64,000 nt of DNA, taken from the NCBI GenBank assembly GCA_902729315.2, contig LR746272.1:7962827-8026826 (forward strand), read 5' to 3'. The DNA comes from Spirodela intermedia (lineage: Eukaryota; Streptophyta; Magnoliopsida; Alismatales; Araceae). This document shows, piece after piece, positions 25,293 to 37,307 of the stretch; the stretch's first letter is position 1, and each line of letters starts with the position of its first letter. Both the position numbers and the translations under genes were made by a program. The notes beneath the pieces are model-generated. The model did no database searches and had not been told where the DNA came from. It saw only the letters and a list, made by a program, of their open reading frames with translations.

Positions 25293-26931
25293 GGCGGCGG
25301 CGGCGACTCAGAGTTCCTTCTCCCCACCACCTCCTTCTTCTTCGTATTTCACTGCATCTTTTGCGGCTGCGTACGGCCATCTCTTCTTCTTCGCCGGGCG
25401 GTGCCCCTCGGTGGCGTAAAGAAGGCGGCGCCTCTACGGTGCGGCGAGGGAGTGGGGGCATCGGTGGCGGCGGCCCGAGGCGGTTAGAAGTGGGACAACC
25501 ATCAGGGTGACTGTTGCCCATTCGTTTCCGGCCATGGGCCCAGGTCAATCCGTCCGCTGGTGCTGGGAAAGCGGCGGCGCCGGTGGTGGAGCGTAGGAAT
25601 ATATTTGTAAATAAGTATTATATATGCGTTTAAAATAATTAAGCATATTTAAAAAGGGTTTATAATAAATATTTGAGCGAAACATATGGATATGTTAATT
25701 AATAATTATTATAAAATAATTTTATAATAATTAGAAAAATAGTAATGCTTTTATATCAAAAAATATCACTTCGTTTTAGATAGTCAGGCCCAGTTTGTGA
25801 CCAAAAATATTTCAGAAATAGTAGGCCCAGAGGGAGGGGGCCCATCCACGTTGGAGAAACAGGGCTGAGGACGAGCTATTTGGACTTACCCCACTGCGCT
25901 TTGGATATGTTAGAAATGAATCGTTATGGGGCCTGGGCCCCTCGGTCCGAATCGCCATCCATCAGCCGGCCCTAGATTGGGCCGATAAATGGGCCGTGGG
26001 CTTCATTTCTCTCTGATAAACGACGATCTGGATCTAATGGGCCTACAGTGTCCGGATGAGCCTGCTTATATATTGGGCTATGCCCGTTAATGGCCCAATA
26101 ACTATCTGGTCGGCCTCTTCACAGACATGTTCACCCCCTTGCTTTATCCGTTCGGTGTGGGGAGGGGGGGCTGCCCACCCGCCACTTCTCTTCTCCTCCT
26201 GGTTCCCCTCTTCTGCACCCGTTTTAATGCGCTATTGCCAGTCATCTATCGTCTTCCCCGGCGAATCCTTATCTTCGCGTGCTCACCTGATTGCTCCCGC
26301 CGCATTCCATCCCCGCTGTGGTGCTTCTCTTCTCTCTGTCTCTCCGTCCGTTCCCCCTGCGCGAAGCCTTGGAGCGAACAAGCGGCTTCTGCAGCCCAGG
26401 TTACTTTTCTCTCGCCTTTGGTCATACTCATTTGTTGCTTAGCTCGGTTGGTCACGAGATTTGATCCGTCGTGGTATGCTAGAACATGGCCAATGTGTTT
26501 CAGTCTTATCTGTTGCGGGTCTATCTATTTATCGCTCCATTTGTTCGTTAGCGAGTTCCCGCCTGTTCAGTCTATTCGTCCCGTTTTTTCGCACAATTTC
26601 GAATGGCGTTATCTTGCGGAAGCGTGTGTGTGGAGGTTGGAGGATTGGGTGTTAGAGAGCGACAGTGGCGGGGAGGATCATCCTCGCAATGGCTTATCTA
26701 GTTTCTCACCTCTTTATTAGTTTTAGCAGAAAATGTCATCTAATCTTGTGAAATTCCATCCTCGTCCGTATGACATAAAATAGGCGATGTATGGCGACAA
26801 TCGAGAGAGCAGTTTGATTTCCCAGTTCACATTTTCACCCATTAGCAAATGAATTTCGTAAATAATATTTAAACGAGATCCGGTACTACTGTTTCCCTTT
26901 GCATATCATATCTTTTAGTATCGGCGCGATC
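25293..26931. promoter_or_regulatory. Divergent promoter region with a site II cluster
   Basis: This separates the NRT2.7 start (minus) from the next gene (plus). Between 25785 and 26098 there are at least seven TGGGCC/GGCCCA-type cores, close to a TATATATTGGGC segment near 26066. A donor-like CAG|GTTACT near 26400 and the acceptor CTTTTAG near 26918 suggest a 5' UTR intron for the plus-strand gene. Assignment of elements to either gene is inferred. Confidence 0.5.
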
Positions 26932-29633
26932 ATGGATTATTTGAATAGATTAGTAAAGAGTACGAGCCTGGACAATTCTCAACAAAGTACACTGACAGGG
27001 GGATCTCCAATCCACTCGAAAATTACTACTTCCAAAAACTATTCCAATCTCTCCTTCACCTTGAACACCCGAAAACGGGATATCTGTGTAGGTTTGCGAA
27101 GAAAATCAGAATAAATAATTTTTAGGGGAGTTTCACAGTGAGATGGGAACCATCTGTAGCTTGATACTGTTGTTATATACGTCTGAATTTTTATAACTGC
27201 TTATTTTCACGCCTCTATTTCTCATTTTCTCGTTATGTTTATTTACTTGGTACCAAATATCATGTTCGAATTTTCAAGGCTGATAGGGATTTTTTTGACG
27301 TGGATGAACTCTGTTTCCTTGTTTCTTGGGGGAAAAAAAGCAATTTTTTCTTGGAATGATGCTCGTCTGAATGTGGATTCCTGTTCCTGTTCTACAGGGT
27401 TTCTGTATTGATAAATGGGAATCTAACTTTGGAGCAATGACGCTGATAGCCCATCAGACAAATGTATGTGATCCAGTGTAATTTTTTCTCCTCTTCGTAT
27501 CTTTTTTCCTCAGTAAAGCATTCTTGGAATATAGTTCATGGTGGTACCTCTACGATATGACCTTCTCTACGATTTATTCATGTATTTGAACGTGCACAGT
27601 GCAACCTTCTCTTTGTGTACCAGGGTTGTTCAGCCTTGACTATAAAGACTCGGCCATGTTCCAGAGTGGTTGACCTGAGATGCTTCGTGGATTTACAGCT
27701 GGTTAGAAGAACAGATAAATTTGCATCCTTGAAGCATCGTTTCCAGTTCAGGTGAGGCGTCGCATGTTCTCTGTTTAGATTGCTTCTTTCAAAATTATAA
27801 TAAAATAAACCCGAAATTGCATGCCTATTTCGGATATGTTTATTAAGCTTTGTCGAATACCAAACTTTATATTATATCATAGATGATATGCTTTTATGCT
27901 TGCTTTCGCAGATTCTGAGGAATCAGATTGGTGCTTGTATTTTTTTTGCATGGTGCTAGAAGGTTCCGGGCCATGCATGTCATCGTCAGTGAAATATTAC
28001 TGCTTTATCATGAGTTTCTCTCTGCTAATTGAGTTGGAGGTTACTTTGCTTGGGCTCTAGTTTTGATCTAGTCTGAGAACTTCCTTGTGCTAAGCATATT
28101 AATACTATCTGAAAGAAGGGGGAAAGCTTCTGTCTGGCTTGTTCAGGTTCAGCTCTAGAGTCGGCAATTTCAGATTGACTTTTTCCGGCTCTGTTTGAAA
28201 CGACCACCTTTGGATTGAAACCCACAATCGATAACCTCAAGAAGGAAAAGACCCATTGTTTGACAGGCTTCCCATTTTTTTCACTTTTATAAATTAAAAA
28301 AAAAAGGTGGCTCTTTGCCCAAGATCAGGCATAATTGAGCACCTGGGCTGCAATTTTCATGTCTCAGAAGGATTTTTCTCCTAGATTTTTTCCTTCACCC
28401 GAACGTGAATTCTAAGTTATCTCACTCCATACCTCATCTTTGCTGTTGTCAGAGGCCGACCCATTATTTTGTCAAAAGAGAAGCATTTCAAGGTATCTTC
28501 ATTCAAAGGGAACGATCATGGTGATGCGTCAGATGACATGGAAAGGGATTCCAAATGCTCCAAGCAGGTTCAGCTTCCTCTTGCACCACAAGAAAGAGAA
28601 GAGGTTGAAACAGCATCAGCTGACTCTTCTTCAAGCTCAATTCCCTGTGCATCAGTGAGTGGAGAAAACAATGTAGCTGGGTCTCGAACGATAGAGAGAT
28701 TATTCAAGAGCTTGCTGGGCATGCTGCGGGCACAGAAATTGGGTGCTGGAATGGACGAATTTCATGGTAAAAGACCTGCTGCAGATGAAATTGAGGAAAA
28801 CCAGGAGAAAATGCTTGAAACTAAAGCGGATAACATGGCAAAAGCTGCTCTCCTATGGTTCATGGGTTTGGATTTGACACTGAAGATTCCTTTGTTGATA
28901 TTGTAAGTATGATGAATATACATTCAAATGAGCTTCTCTCAGCTTATGCTGATGCTACCCTCACTTAAATTATCTTGCAGTTCGTAGCATGTTCACTCCT
29001 GATTTATTCTCTCTCTCTCTCTCTCTCTCGCTGTGTATATATATATATATGCAGTGATATGCATGCATATTCATAAGTATTGAATGGTCCTGTTTTTCTT
29101 CTATTTTCCGGTGGGTTCAAGTATAAACATGATCAGTTGGTATTTCTGCAGGAATGAACATGGTCTGTGGTACTGATTGGGCATATCGATTCTGATCATC
29201 TTATCTGTTCCGTTGCAGCATTCCATGGTACTTCATCACCAGAGTAGCCTACGGGATCGAAGTCACCAAGGAGCTGACCCCTCTCTGGACCATCGGGCCC
29301 CTCATCACCGCCCTCTACATCAGGACCATTCAGGGGATCTGTTCCCTCTACGTTTTCTGCTTCAAGAAGGCCATCGAGCTCTTAGGGAACCTCCCCTCTT
29401 ACTACGCGCTGATCTGCAGCTACCTGGTGGAGGGGAAGCTGAGAGAACTCCTCTACGCCAAGCTCTGCAAGCCAGTCGCAGACGTGAAGAACACGGACTA
29501 TGAAGCGCTGGCGAGACTGAGGACGAAGCAGCTCAGGGAGTGGGCAGTGGAGAAGTATGTCGACTATGTGGAATCCATATGGCCCTTGTACTGCAGAACG
29601 ATCAGGTTCCTGAAGAAGGCCAACCTCCTCTAG
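26932..29633 (+). CDS. Conserved plant membrane protein of unknown function, plastid-predicted
   Basis: Five exons (26932-27087, 27398-27463, 27624-27751, 28453-28902, 29219-29633) join in phase to 404 residues. The N-terminal part is Ser/Thr/Lys-rich and could be an organelle leader. The middle is acidic and low complexity (ETASADSSSSS). The C-terminal half is the conserved-looking part, with two hydrophobic segments, LWFMGLDLTLKIPLL joined to FIPWYFITRVAYG, and LWTIGPLITALYI with GICSLYVFCF. It ends VDYVESIWPLYCRTIRFL. This resembles a plant-specific family without known biochemistry; from memory it may be the EMB2759 group, which I could not check. The ATG at 26932 follows a probable 5' UTR intron. 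Confidence 0.75.
29011..29050. repeat. (CT)n plus (TA)n microsatellite
   Basis: CT run followed by a TA run in the last intron of the unknown membrane-protein gene. Confidence 0.8.
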
Positions 29634-30224
29634 CTCTTGCCATTTTGAAGGGGAGATCCTAGAGAGAAGCAGGCGGTCATTGTTACCTGATCGGGCGAGG
29701 ATTCTTTGGATGATCGATGGCAGAGAGATGCACCGACCCAGTGGTCCTGGCTTCAAGAACCCTAGAAACATGGGAGCGGGTCCCGTCATTGTGAGGTAAA
29801 GTTTCGATCGTTTGACTTTGTGAGCGTTCTCCCTTGCCCCCTCAGTTCTTCTTCTGCATGAAGAGATGAGACCCACCCACCCATTTGTCGCCCACCCTGT
29901 TCGGCCTCTCTGTGCCCGACTAAGGTCAACGACCCATCTAGTCGGGTCAACATGGGTCAACAGGGTCAAGATTCTTCGTCAATCTGTGGGTCAGCGGATC
30001 GTGGGCGGTTCACCAAACCTCCGCCTCCGCCCCCCCGCGGCTCCCCCAGAAATTAATGGCGAGGAATCTTTCTTCACCCTTTTCAACAGCCACCTCCAAT
30101 TATTGACTTGCTGCATGTGATCATCCGCGGAAAAGGAGATGAAGAAAAATCAGGAGAGCCCAGCTATTTATCTCTGCTCATTTTTACCAAATTATATATT
30201 TAAAACTATATTTATTTAATCGGA

Positions 30225-30276
<52 letters not shown>

Positions 30277-30953
30277 AGTTGTCTTCGTCTCCTCGATTGC
30301 TCACGGTGGCCAGAATCTTACCGGGCCGGACTCCCAAAGGCGATCGCTTTACGGTTGCCCGCCTGCTCCCGCGGCTGTGTTGGGCCGTTGATAGTTACGT
30401 TCATCACCGGGAAACCGGGCGGCGCCAGTCACCGGTGGGCGGCGTCTTCTTCCCGTTGTTAGTTTGTTGAGTAGGGGAATCCAAAACAAAATTCCCAGAT
30501 AACCCTGGATATTTCCATATTTGAAGGTTTGCCCCCCGAGCGGCTGTATCGCGCCGCATCTGTTGAGGTTTATTGACCTTCCTTAACCGGTGACGTGGCT
30601 ATTTAAAGTCAAATGGCGCGAGGAGGAATGCAATAGTTTTGGTGAAATGGGCCTCTGGGAAAATTTCCAACCTGGCTTTTTCTCTTTCCCATTCCTTTCT
30701 CTCTCCCCTACTCTCTCAAGCTGGCAGCTCCTCCGCCATGGCGGAGGGCTTCTCCCGGACAAAACTCTGAACTTTCAGGTCGAAAGGCTAGAGAGAGAAA
30801 GTAAAACCTATCCTGAAAAGCTCCGTCCCTTTCCGGCCGCCCTTCCGGTGGTTGAGAAATCATATGACCTGGTGCGAACTCCGGCGCTTCATCTTCTTCT
30901 TCTTCTCCTTCCTGCTCCCTCACAATGTTCGCCGTCGTGAGCATGCTCCGGCG
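29634..30953 (+). other. Intergenic region and LRR-protein promoter
   Basis: Left part is 3' UTR of the preceding gene. A GA run lies at 30229-30274. A TATA-like CTATTTAAAG at 30599-30608 follows GTGACGTGG and would place the LRR transcript start near 30630. The leader contains several upstream ATGs, including an in-frame one at 30864. Confidence 0.45.
30229..30274. repeat. (GA)n microsatellite
   Basis: About 46 bases of GA, some 330 bases upstream of the TATA-like element of the LRR gene. Confidence 0.9.
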
Positions 30954-33869
30954 ATGGATTCAGTGATGATTCCGGGCACCATGCTGTTATTCCTCTTCTC
31001 CGTCCTCTGCGCCATTCTCGCCGTCGCCCTTGGAGACCTGCCGGCGGACTCCGGCGTGCTCCTGCTACTGAAACACGGGCTCACCGACAGCGAAGATCTT
31101 CTCCGGGACTGGTCCGCCGACGGCGACCCCTGCCGGTGGAAGGGAGTCGCCTGCTCCAGCGAAGGAGATCGCGTGGTGGGGCTCAACCTCTCCGACTCCG
31201 GCCTTCTGGGAACGATCCCCCCGGAACTTGGGAGGCTTCTCTCTCTCCAGAGCCTCGACCTCTCTTCGAACTCCCTCACCGGGCCCATCCCGCCAGAGCT
31301 GGCCATGCTCGATGATCTCAGAGAACTTATTCTTTACAGCAACTCCCTCTCTGGCAACATCCCGCCGGAGATTGGCCGCCTCAGAAAGCTGCGAGTTCTC
31401 AGGGTAGGAGATAATATGCTCTCCGGAGAGATACCCCCCCAACTGGGCAACTGCACCGCCATGGAGATTCTCGGTCTCGCCTCCTGCCGGCTCAGTGGGA
31501 GTATCCCCAGGGAGCTCACTAATCTGAAGAGCTTGAGTATGCTCAATTTGCAGAGGAACCAGCTCGCCGGGGTGTTGCCGGAGGAGGTGATAGCGGGTTG
31601 CAGAGGGCTGCAAGTTCTCTCCGCCGCCGACAACCTCCTGGAAGGAGAGATCCCTCCGGCGATCGGAGGATTGATGGGTCTGCAAACTCTGAACCTCGCC
31701 AACAACAGCTTCTCCGGTCTGGTTCCGCCGGAGCTGGGGAAGATGACCGGATTGAGGTACCTGAACTTGCTCGGGAACAAGCTGAGCGGCGCCATTCCGG
31801 CGGAGATCAACCGGCTGAGCCAGCTGGAGGTGCTGGACATGTCCGGGAACGAGCTCTCGGGGGAAATCACCATCTCCACCGTGAAAATGAAGAGCCTCCG
31901 GTACCTCGTCCTCTCCGACAACTCCCTCACCGGCGGCGTCCCCGGCGACCTCTGCCCATCGCCGTCGAGCCTTCAGACTCTATACCTTTCGGGGAACAGG
32001 CTCTCCGGTGAGGTCCTCTCAGGGCTTCTGAACTGCACCTCCCTCAGGTCGCTGGATCTCTCCGGCAACGGCTTCACGGGGGTCATCCCCTCCGGCGCCG
32101 GCGAACTCAGGAACTTGACCGACCTGGTTCTGCACAACAACAGCATCACTGGGTCCCTCCCATCGGAGATCGGGAATCTGACCAACCTGGAGACGCTCTC
32201 TCTCTTCCACAATGATCTCACTGGTTCGATTCCGCCGGAGATTGGGAGGTTGCAGAGGCTGGTCGTCTTCTTCCTTTACGAGAACCAGATGTCAGGAATA
32301 ATCCCCCGAGAGCTCACCAATTGCTCGAGCTTGGAGGAAGTAGACTTCTTCGGGAACCATTTCTCCGGAGAGATCCCCATCATGATCGGCGACCTGAGGA
32401 ACCTCGCGGTGCTCCAGCTGAGACAGAACGACCTGGTGGGTCAGATCCCGGCGAGCTTGGGCAACTGCACCAAGCTTCTGGCCATCGCCATGGCGGACAA
32501 CAGGCTACGGGGAGCTCTCCCTTCCTCTTTCTCTCACCTCACAGAGCTAAGCGTCCTCTCTCTCTACAACAACTCCCTGGAGGGGCCATTGCCGGAGAAT
32601 CTTTTCTTGCTGAAGAAACTCACCATCGTCAACCTCTCCCACAACAGGTTCTCCGGCGAGATCTCCCCTCTGCTAGGCTCGAGCTCTCTGGAAATATTAG
32701 ACCTGACGAGCAACAGGTTCTCCGGGGAGATCCCTGGGGAGCTCATCCAGTCGAGGAACCTGACTCGCCTCCGACTCGGGCACAATCTTCTCAGCGGGGG
32801 AGTACCTTCCGAGTTGGGCGAGCTCGAGATGGTCGAATTCCTGGACTTGTCGTCCAACAACCTCTCCGGTGAGATCCCGCCAGAGCTCTGCAACTGCAAG
32901 AAGCTCCACCATCTCCTCCTCGACGGGAACATGTTGACGGGGACGCTGCCCACCTGGTTAGGAACCCTAAATTCGCTCGGAGAGCTAAACCTGTCTTTGA
33001 ACAAGCTCCACGGGGAAATCTCTCCGGCGATCGGAAGCTGCTCGGGCCTCCTCAAGTTCTCTCTCCAGGGCAACTATCTCTCCGGCAGGATCCCGCCGGA
33101 GATAGGCAACCTCACCGCCCTGAACGTCCTCAACCTGCAGAGCAACAATCTCTCTGGGGAGATTCCCTCGACAATCAGAGGCTGCAACAAGCTCTTCGAA
33201 CTGAGACTCTCAGAGAATTCCCTGACGGGTAGAATCCCACCGGAGCTAGGGCAGATGACGGAGCTGCAGGTGATGCTGGACTTGAGCAGGAACCAGCTTT
33301 CCGGCGAGATACCCTCCTCCCTCGGCGACCTGGTCAAGCTGGAGAGGCTTAACCTCTCCTTCAACCAGCTCCATGGCCGAATTCCTCCCTCGCTTGGGCG
33401 CCTCACCAGCATCCATATCCTGAATTTATCCTACAACCTCCTGGAAGGGGAGCTCCCTGGTGCACTCTCCAACTTTCCCGTCGTCTCCTTCCTCGGCGAC
33501 GGCGGACTCTGCGGTGGGCCTCTCCCTCCCTGCAACACGCCGCCGGGCCCTTCCCGGAAGCAGCTCTCCGACCCCGCCGCCGCCGGAATCGTAGCGGCCA
33601 TCGTTTTCATCTCGACGGCGATTTGCCTGATTTTGCTCATCGTCATGCTGAGGATCTGGTCCAACTGGAGGGAGGTCTCTGTGTCGACCGACAAGGAAGA
33701 GGACGACGACGGAGGATGGAGCAGCGGCGAGTACTGGAAGGCGGCGAGCTCCGCGGTTGTTCTGGTCACCCCCACAGGGAAGCAGAAACCTGCAAAATCC
33801 GACTCAGGAACCTGCATCTTTCAGCTGAAGATGGAGCCGCCGGGTACCAAGCTAATCGGAGACGTCTAA
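30954..33869 (+). CDS. LRR receptor-like protein without a kinase domain
   Basis: A single exon encodes 971 residues. From the ATG at 30954 there is a signal peptide (MIPGTMLLFLFSVLCAILAV), an LRR N-cap (GDPCRWKGVACSS), about 32 plant-type LRRs of the LxxNxLSGxIPxxLG form without an island domain, a C-cap (GGLCGGPLPPC), a membrane segment (FISTAICLILLIVML) and a cytosolic tail of about 70 residues. The tail starts with an acidic stretch (DKEEDDDGG) and ends in TAA with no kinase motifs. The repeat number and consensus resemble class XI receptor kinases such as GSO1, so it may derive from one by loss of the kinase. An in-frame ATG at 30864 would add 30 residues before the signal peptide, which makes it less likely. 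Very GC-rich. Ligand and partners are unknown. A CRK gene follows 696 bases downstream on the same strand. Confidence 0.85.
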   Translation: MDSVMIPGTMLLFLFSVLCAILAVALGDLPADSGVLLLLKHGLTDSEDLLRDWSADGDPCRWKGVACSSEGDRVVGLNLSDSGLLGTIPPELGRLLSLQSLDLSSNSLTGPIPPELAMLDDLRELILYSNSLSGNIPPEIGRLRKLRVLRVGDNMLSGEIPPQLGNCTAMEILGLASCRLSGSIPRELTNLKSLSMLNLQRNQLAGVLPEEVIAGCRGLQVLSAADNLLEGEIPPAIGGLMGLQTLNLANNSFSGLVPPELGKMTGLRYLNLLGNKLSGAIPAEINRLSQLEVLDMSGNELSGEITISTVKMKSLRYLVLSDNSLTGGVPGDLCPSPSSLQTLYLSGNRLSGEVLSGLLNCTSLRSLDLSGNGFTGVIPSGAGELRNLTDLVLHNNSITGSLPSEIGNLTNLETLSLFHNDLTGSIPPEIGRLQRLVVFFLYENQMSGIIPRELTNCSSLEEVDFFGNHFSGEIPIMIGDLRNLAVLQLRQNDLVGQIPASLGNCTKLLAIAMADNRLRGALPSSFSHLTELSVLSLYNNSLEGPLPENLFLLKKLTIVNLSHNRFSGEISPLLGSSSLEILDLTSNRFSGEIPGELIQSRNLTRLRLGHNLLSGGVPSELGELEMVEFLDLSSNNLSGEIPPELCNCKKLHHLLLDGNMLTGTLPTWLGTLNSLGELNLSLNKLHGEISPAIGSCSGLLKFSLQGNYLSGRIPPEIGNLTALNVLNLQSNNLSGEIPSTIRGCNKLFELRLSENSLTGRIPPELGQMTELQVMLDLSRNQLSGEIPSSLGDLVKLERLNLSFNQLHGRIPPSLGRLTSIHILNLSYNLLEGELPGALSNFPVVSFLGDGGLCGGPLPPCNTPPGPSRKQLSDPAAAGIVAAIVFISTAICLILLIVMLRIWSNWREVSVSTDKEEDDDGGWSSGEYWKAASSAVVLVTPTGKQKPAKSDSGTCIFQLKMEPPGTKLIGDV

Positions 33870-34565
33870 CCTAATCTCTAGTTTTGCTCCGCTTCATCGT
33901 CTTCCTCCTCCTGATGTGTACATGCATTTCCCTTGATGCCTTCTCTCTCTTTCTCTCTCTCTTCCCACCATGGCCTGAGAAAGCTGTAGGTGGTGGTGTT
34001 CTTCTGATCACGCCTTCTCTGAGAACGATGTTCTTCAGGATAATGATGAGGAGGCTCCAGTCTCTGCGTTCCCCGACTTCTTCCACCCTCACCTGCCCAC
34101 CTAAACAGAGAGCGTGAGTGAGAGAGAGAGACGACGATCCACGGAATGTAATAAAAGTCAACGCCATACAGTCCGCAGCAGAAAATAGCCGATCTTTGAA
34201 TTTGCCCCGTCCTCCGCTGTGAGGCCGTGAATTGGAAGATGCCGATCAATTCAGAAGCCGATTCATGGAGATGATCCTTCCGAGCTTTGGGTTCAGTGGA
34301 TGAGTCAACGGTCAAGTCAAAGTTACATCATGGAGTTCACCCACAATCTTTGACTTTGGAGGCAGCCGATCCAGTAATCCATTCCCGCCTTTCTAATTAG
34401 GTCAAAGGGAGGGGTCTTCATCCCCCTTTTTACAGTTAATTAGAAACCTCGTAGAGAAGAAACCAGGGAGGGTCAGCTTCCATGACTCTTCTCCGCTGAG
34501 GCATCCTCCTCTCCCTGTAGTCGCCTCGATCGCCTCTCCCCGTTCTTCGTCTTCCTCCTTGCATA
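33870..34565 (+). other. Intergenic region between LRR protein and CRK genes
   Basis: It holds the LRR gene 3' UTR and the CRK promoter and leader. No clear TATA box or additional coding segment was found. Confidence 0.45.
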
Positions 34566-37307
34566 ATGGGCTCCACTTTCCCAATCTTGCTGGCAATCTC
34601 CTTTCTGATCTCCGCCATCGCGCCCTCTCTTTCAGACCCGAGGATCTCGCAGGCGGCGCTCGTCTGCGGCAACCGGACGGCGGACAGCCGCCATCGCCAG
34701 GCCTTCGTCGAGAACTTCCTCTCGGTGTTGAACTCCGTCACTCCGCAAATCGCCTCCCGGAGATTCGCCTGGGCCTCTGAGGGGAAGACGAGAAACGACT
34801 CGGTGTTCGCCTTCGGGGAGTGCCTGAAGGACCTCTCCCGCAGGGACTGCGATCTATGCTTCGCCACCTGCAAGACGCTGATCCTCCGATGCCTTCCCTT
34901 CCAGATGGCCACCCGGGGGGGGAGGAACTACCTCGACGGCTGCTATCTCAGGTGCGAGATCATCTTCTCCATCTTCCTCCTCCTCCGATCCCCTTTCCTC
35001 CGCTCAGGATAGTCTAGGGTTCCCGGATCAGGTACGAGGACTACGACTTCTCCGGGGAGGCTGTGAGCCCCGAAGATCGGACGGCGTGCGGGAACGTGAC
35101 TTCCGGCGGCGATCACGGCGCTTTCGCAGAGAACGCTCTCTGGCTCGTCGGAAATTTGAGCTCTGCGGCGCCGGAGAACGACGGCTTCTTCGTGGGGGCT
35201 GTGGAGAAGGGGGATTCTAGGGTTTACGGCCTGGCTCAGTGCTGGGAGAACGTGAACAGAAGCTCCTGCCGGCTGTGTCTGAAGGCGGCGGCGAAGGCTG
35301 TGAGCTCCTGCGTCCCCATGACGGAGGGCAGGGCGATGAATTCTGGATGCTACATGAGATATTCCTCTGCGAAATTCTACAATAATTCTGGGGAAGACGC
35401 CGCAGCCGACTCAGAAAACAGTGAGTTCTCTCCATCCATTGAAGCTCTCGAATGATCAACTCTTCTGCCTCTCTGGAATTCACACTATTTCCTTCAATCC
35501 CGCAAGATCAAACCCCCGAGCTTCTCCAGATGAAAAAATATTAAAAGAACTGCGAATATATCTTGGATTATTTCAAAATTATTCTCCGATTCCCATGTTT
35601 CTCGATCAAGAACTGCCTGATTGATCAGTCGAGAAATCATGGATTTATCCATCTACTTTACCATCATCTGCATCATCTCTGGTTTCGTGGATAGAATCGT
35701 AAAATGATGGCCTGGATTTACTGGATCGAATGTGTTCAGATGGAGGGGGCTTAGCGATTGTTCTAGCGGTGGTCTTCTCCGTCGTCGCCGCTGTAATGAT
35801 CGTCTCTTCGGCAGCGTTCTTCCTGAGGAGGAGGATGATCAAGAGGAGACTAGGTGAGCGGCCGTTCTTTAGGTCAACTTCTCTCCAGGTGCCTGCAGGT
35901 TCTTTGAGCTGACCAAACTGGGATTAATCTTAGTGAGGAAGCAACTGGGTGCCCTGGCGGCGGCGGTGAATAAGTCAAACCTGAACTTCAAATATGAACT
36001 CCTAGAGAAGGCCACCAACTACTTCGACAACTCCAACAAGCTGGGCCAAGGAGGATCTGGTTCAGTCTTCAAGGTCCCTTTCTCTGTCTTCATCACTCCC
36101 TTTCTCTCTCTCTCTCTCTCTCTCTCTTGATCCATGGGTTTGACCGGCAATGTGGACGGCGGCAGGGAGTTCTGGCAGATGGGAAGACCGTGGCCGTGAA
36201 GAGGCTCGTCTTCAACACCAGGCAGTGGGTGGACGAGTTCTTCAACGAGGTCAACCTGATCAGCGGGGTCCACCACAAGAACCTCGTGGGGCTGCTGGGT
36301 TGCAGCATCACCGGCCCCGAGAGCCTCCTCGTCTACGAATACGTCCCCAACAAGAGCCTCCACCACCACCTCTCCGGTTCGCTGATGTCTTTCCACAAAC
36401 AAAGGAAAAAAAACCTCGTCAATTGACTTCTCATACTCACACGTTGATTTCTCCGACAGATTCGCGCTGCGCCCAGAATCTCAGCTGGGCGGCGCGGTAC
36501 AGGATCATCCTGGGGGCAGCGGAGGGCCTGGCCTTCCTCCACGAGGAATCCCCGTCGAAGATCATCCACAGGGACATCAAGCTCAGCAACATTCTCCTCG
36601 ACGAGCACTACAACGCGAAGATCGCTGACTTCGGCCTGGCCCGACTGATTCCCGACGACAAGTCCCACCTCAGTACGGGCATCGCCGGCACCCTGTGAGA
36701 CCTCCTCCTCCCTCCCCGCCGTCTTCCGACGTTCATGGCATTGACTTTCCGTCTTGCAGAGGTTACATGGCCCCCGAGTACCTGGTCAGAGGGAAGCTCA
36801 CGGAGAAGGCCGACGTCTACAGCTTCGGGGTCGTCGTCATCGAAATCGTCTGCGGGAAGAGGAAGACCCCACGAGCGGCTCCGGATCCCCTCTCCGTCCT
36901 CCAAACTGTGAGCGAGATCGACCCATCCATAGCCCCCAAACTTCTTCTCCTTCTTCCTGTTTCTTCCTGGTTTGACGAGTATCGATCTATTTTCCCAGGT
37001 CTGGAAGCTCCACACCGCCGGGAGGCTGGCGGAAGCGGTGGATCCGAGCTTGGAGGGCGCCTTTGACGCGGAGGAGGCGGTTAGGGTTCTGCAGATCGGC
37101 CTCCTCTGCGCGCAGGCTTCGGCGGAGCTCCGGCCAGCCATGTCGGCGGTGGTGAGGATGCTCCGGCAGGGGGAGCCCATTCCGGCGCCGGCACAGCCGC
37201 CGTTCCTCCGATCGAACCCCGACGGGGTCTCCTTCGGGGCGTCGTCCTCCTCCGCCCCTTCTTCCTCTGTTAACAGCATCACCGTGAGCGAGGTCGATCC
37301 CAGGTAG
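34566..37307 (+). CDS. Cysteine-rich receptor-like kinase (DUF26), CRK2-like
   Basis: Eight exons join in phase: 34566-34951, 35032-35420, 35740-35853, 35934-36073, 36166-36376, 36460-36694, 36760-36907 and 36999-37307, giving 643 residues. A signal peptide ([17 protein letters not shown]) precedes two DUF26/Gnk2 domains, each with C-X8-C-X2-C ([13 protein letters not shown] and [13 protein letters not shown]). A membrane segment ([18 protein letters not shown]) follows in exon 3. The kinase shows [28 protein letters not shown] (RD type), DFGLARL and [20 protein letters not shown]. All catalytic residues are present. CRKs are plasma-membrane kinases in reactive-oxygen, immune and stress signalling; CRK2 is the closest group by exon pattern and motifs from memory. 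The tail is Ser/Ala-rich. A CT microsatellite lies in intron 4. Confidence 0.9.
36106..36128. repeat. (CT)n microsatellite
   Basis: Eleven or so CT units in CRK intron 4, about 40 bases before the exon 5 acceptor. Confidence 0.8.

Noticed and set aside
24790-25419. Long plus-strand open frame opposite NRT2.7 exon 1.
   Set aside because: GC-rich coding sequence commonly leaves open frames on the other strand. The minus-strand product is a clear NRT2.7, so this is a shadow.
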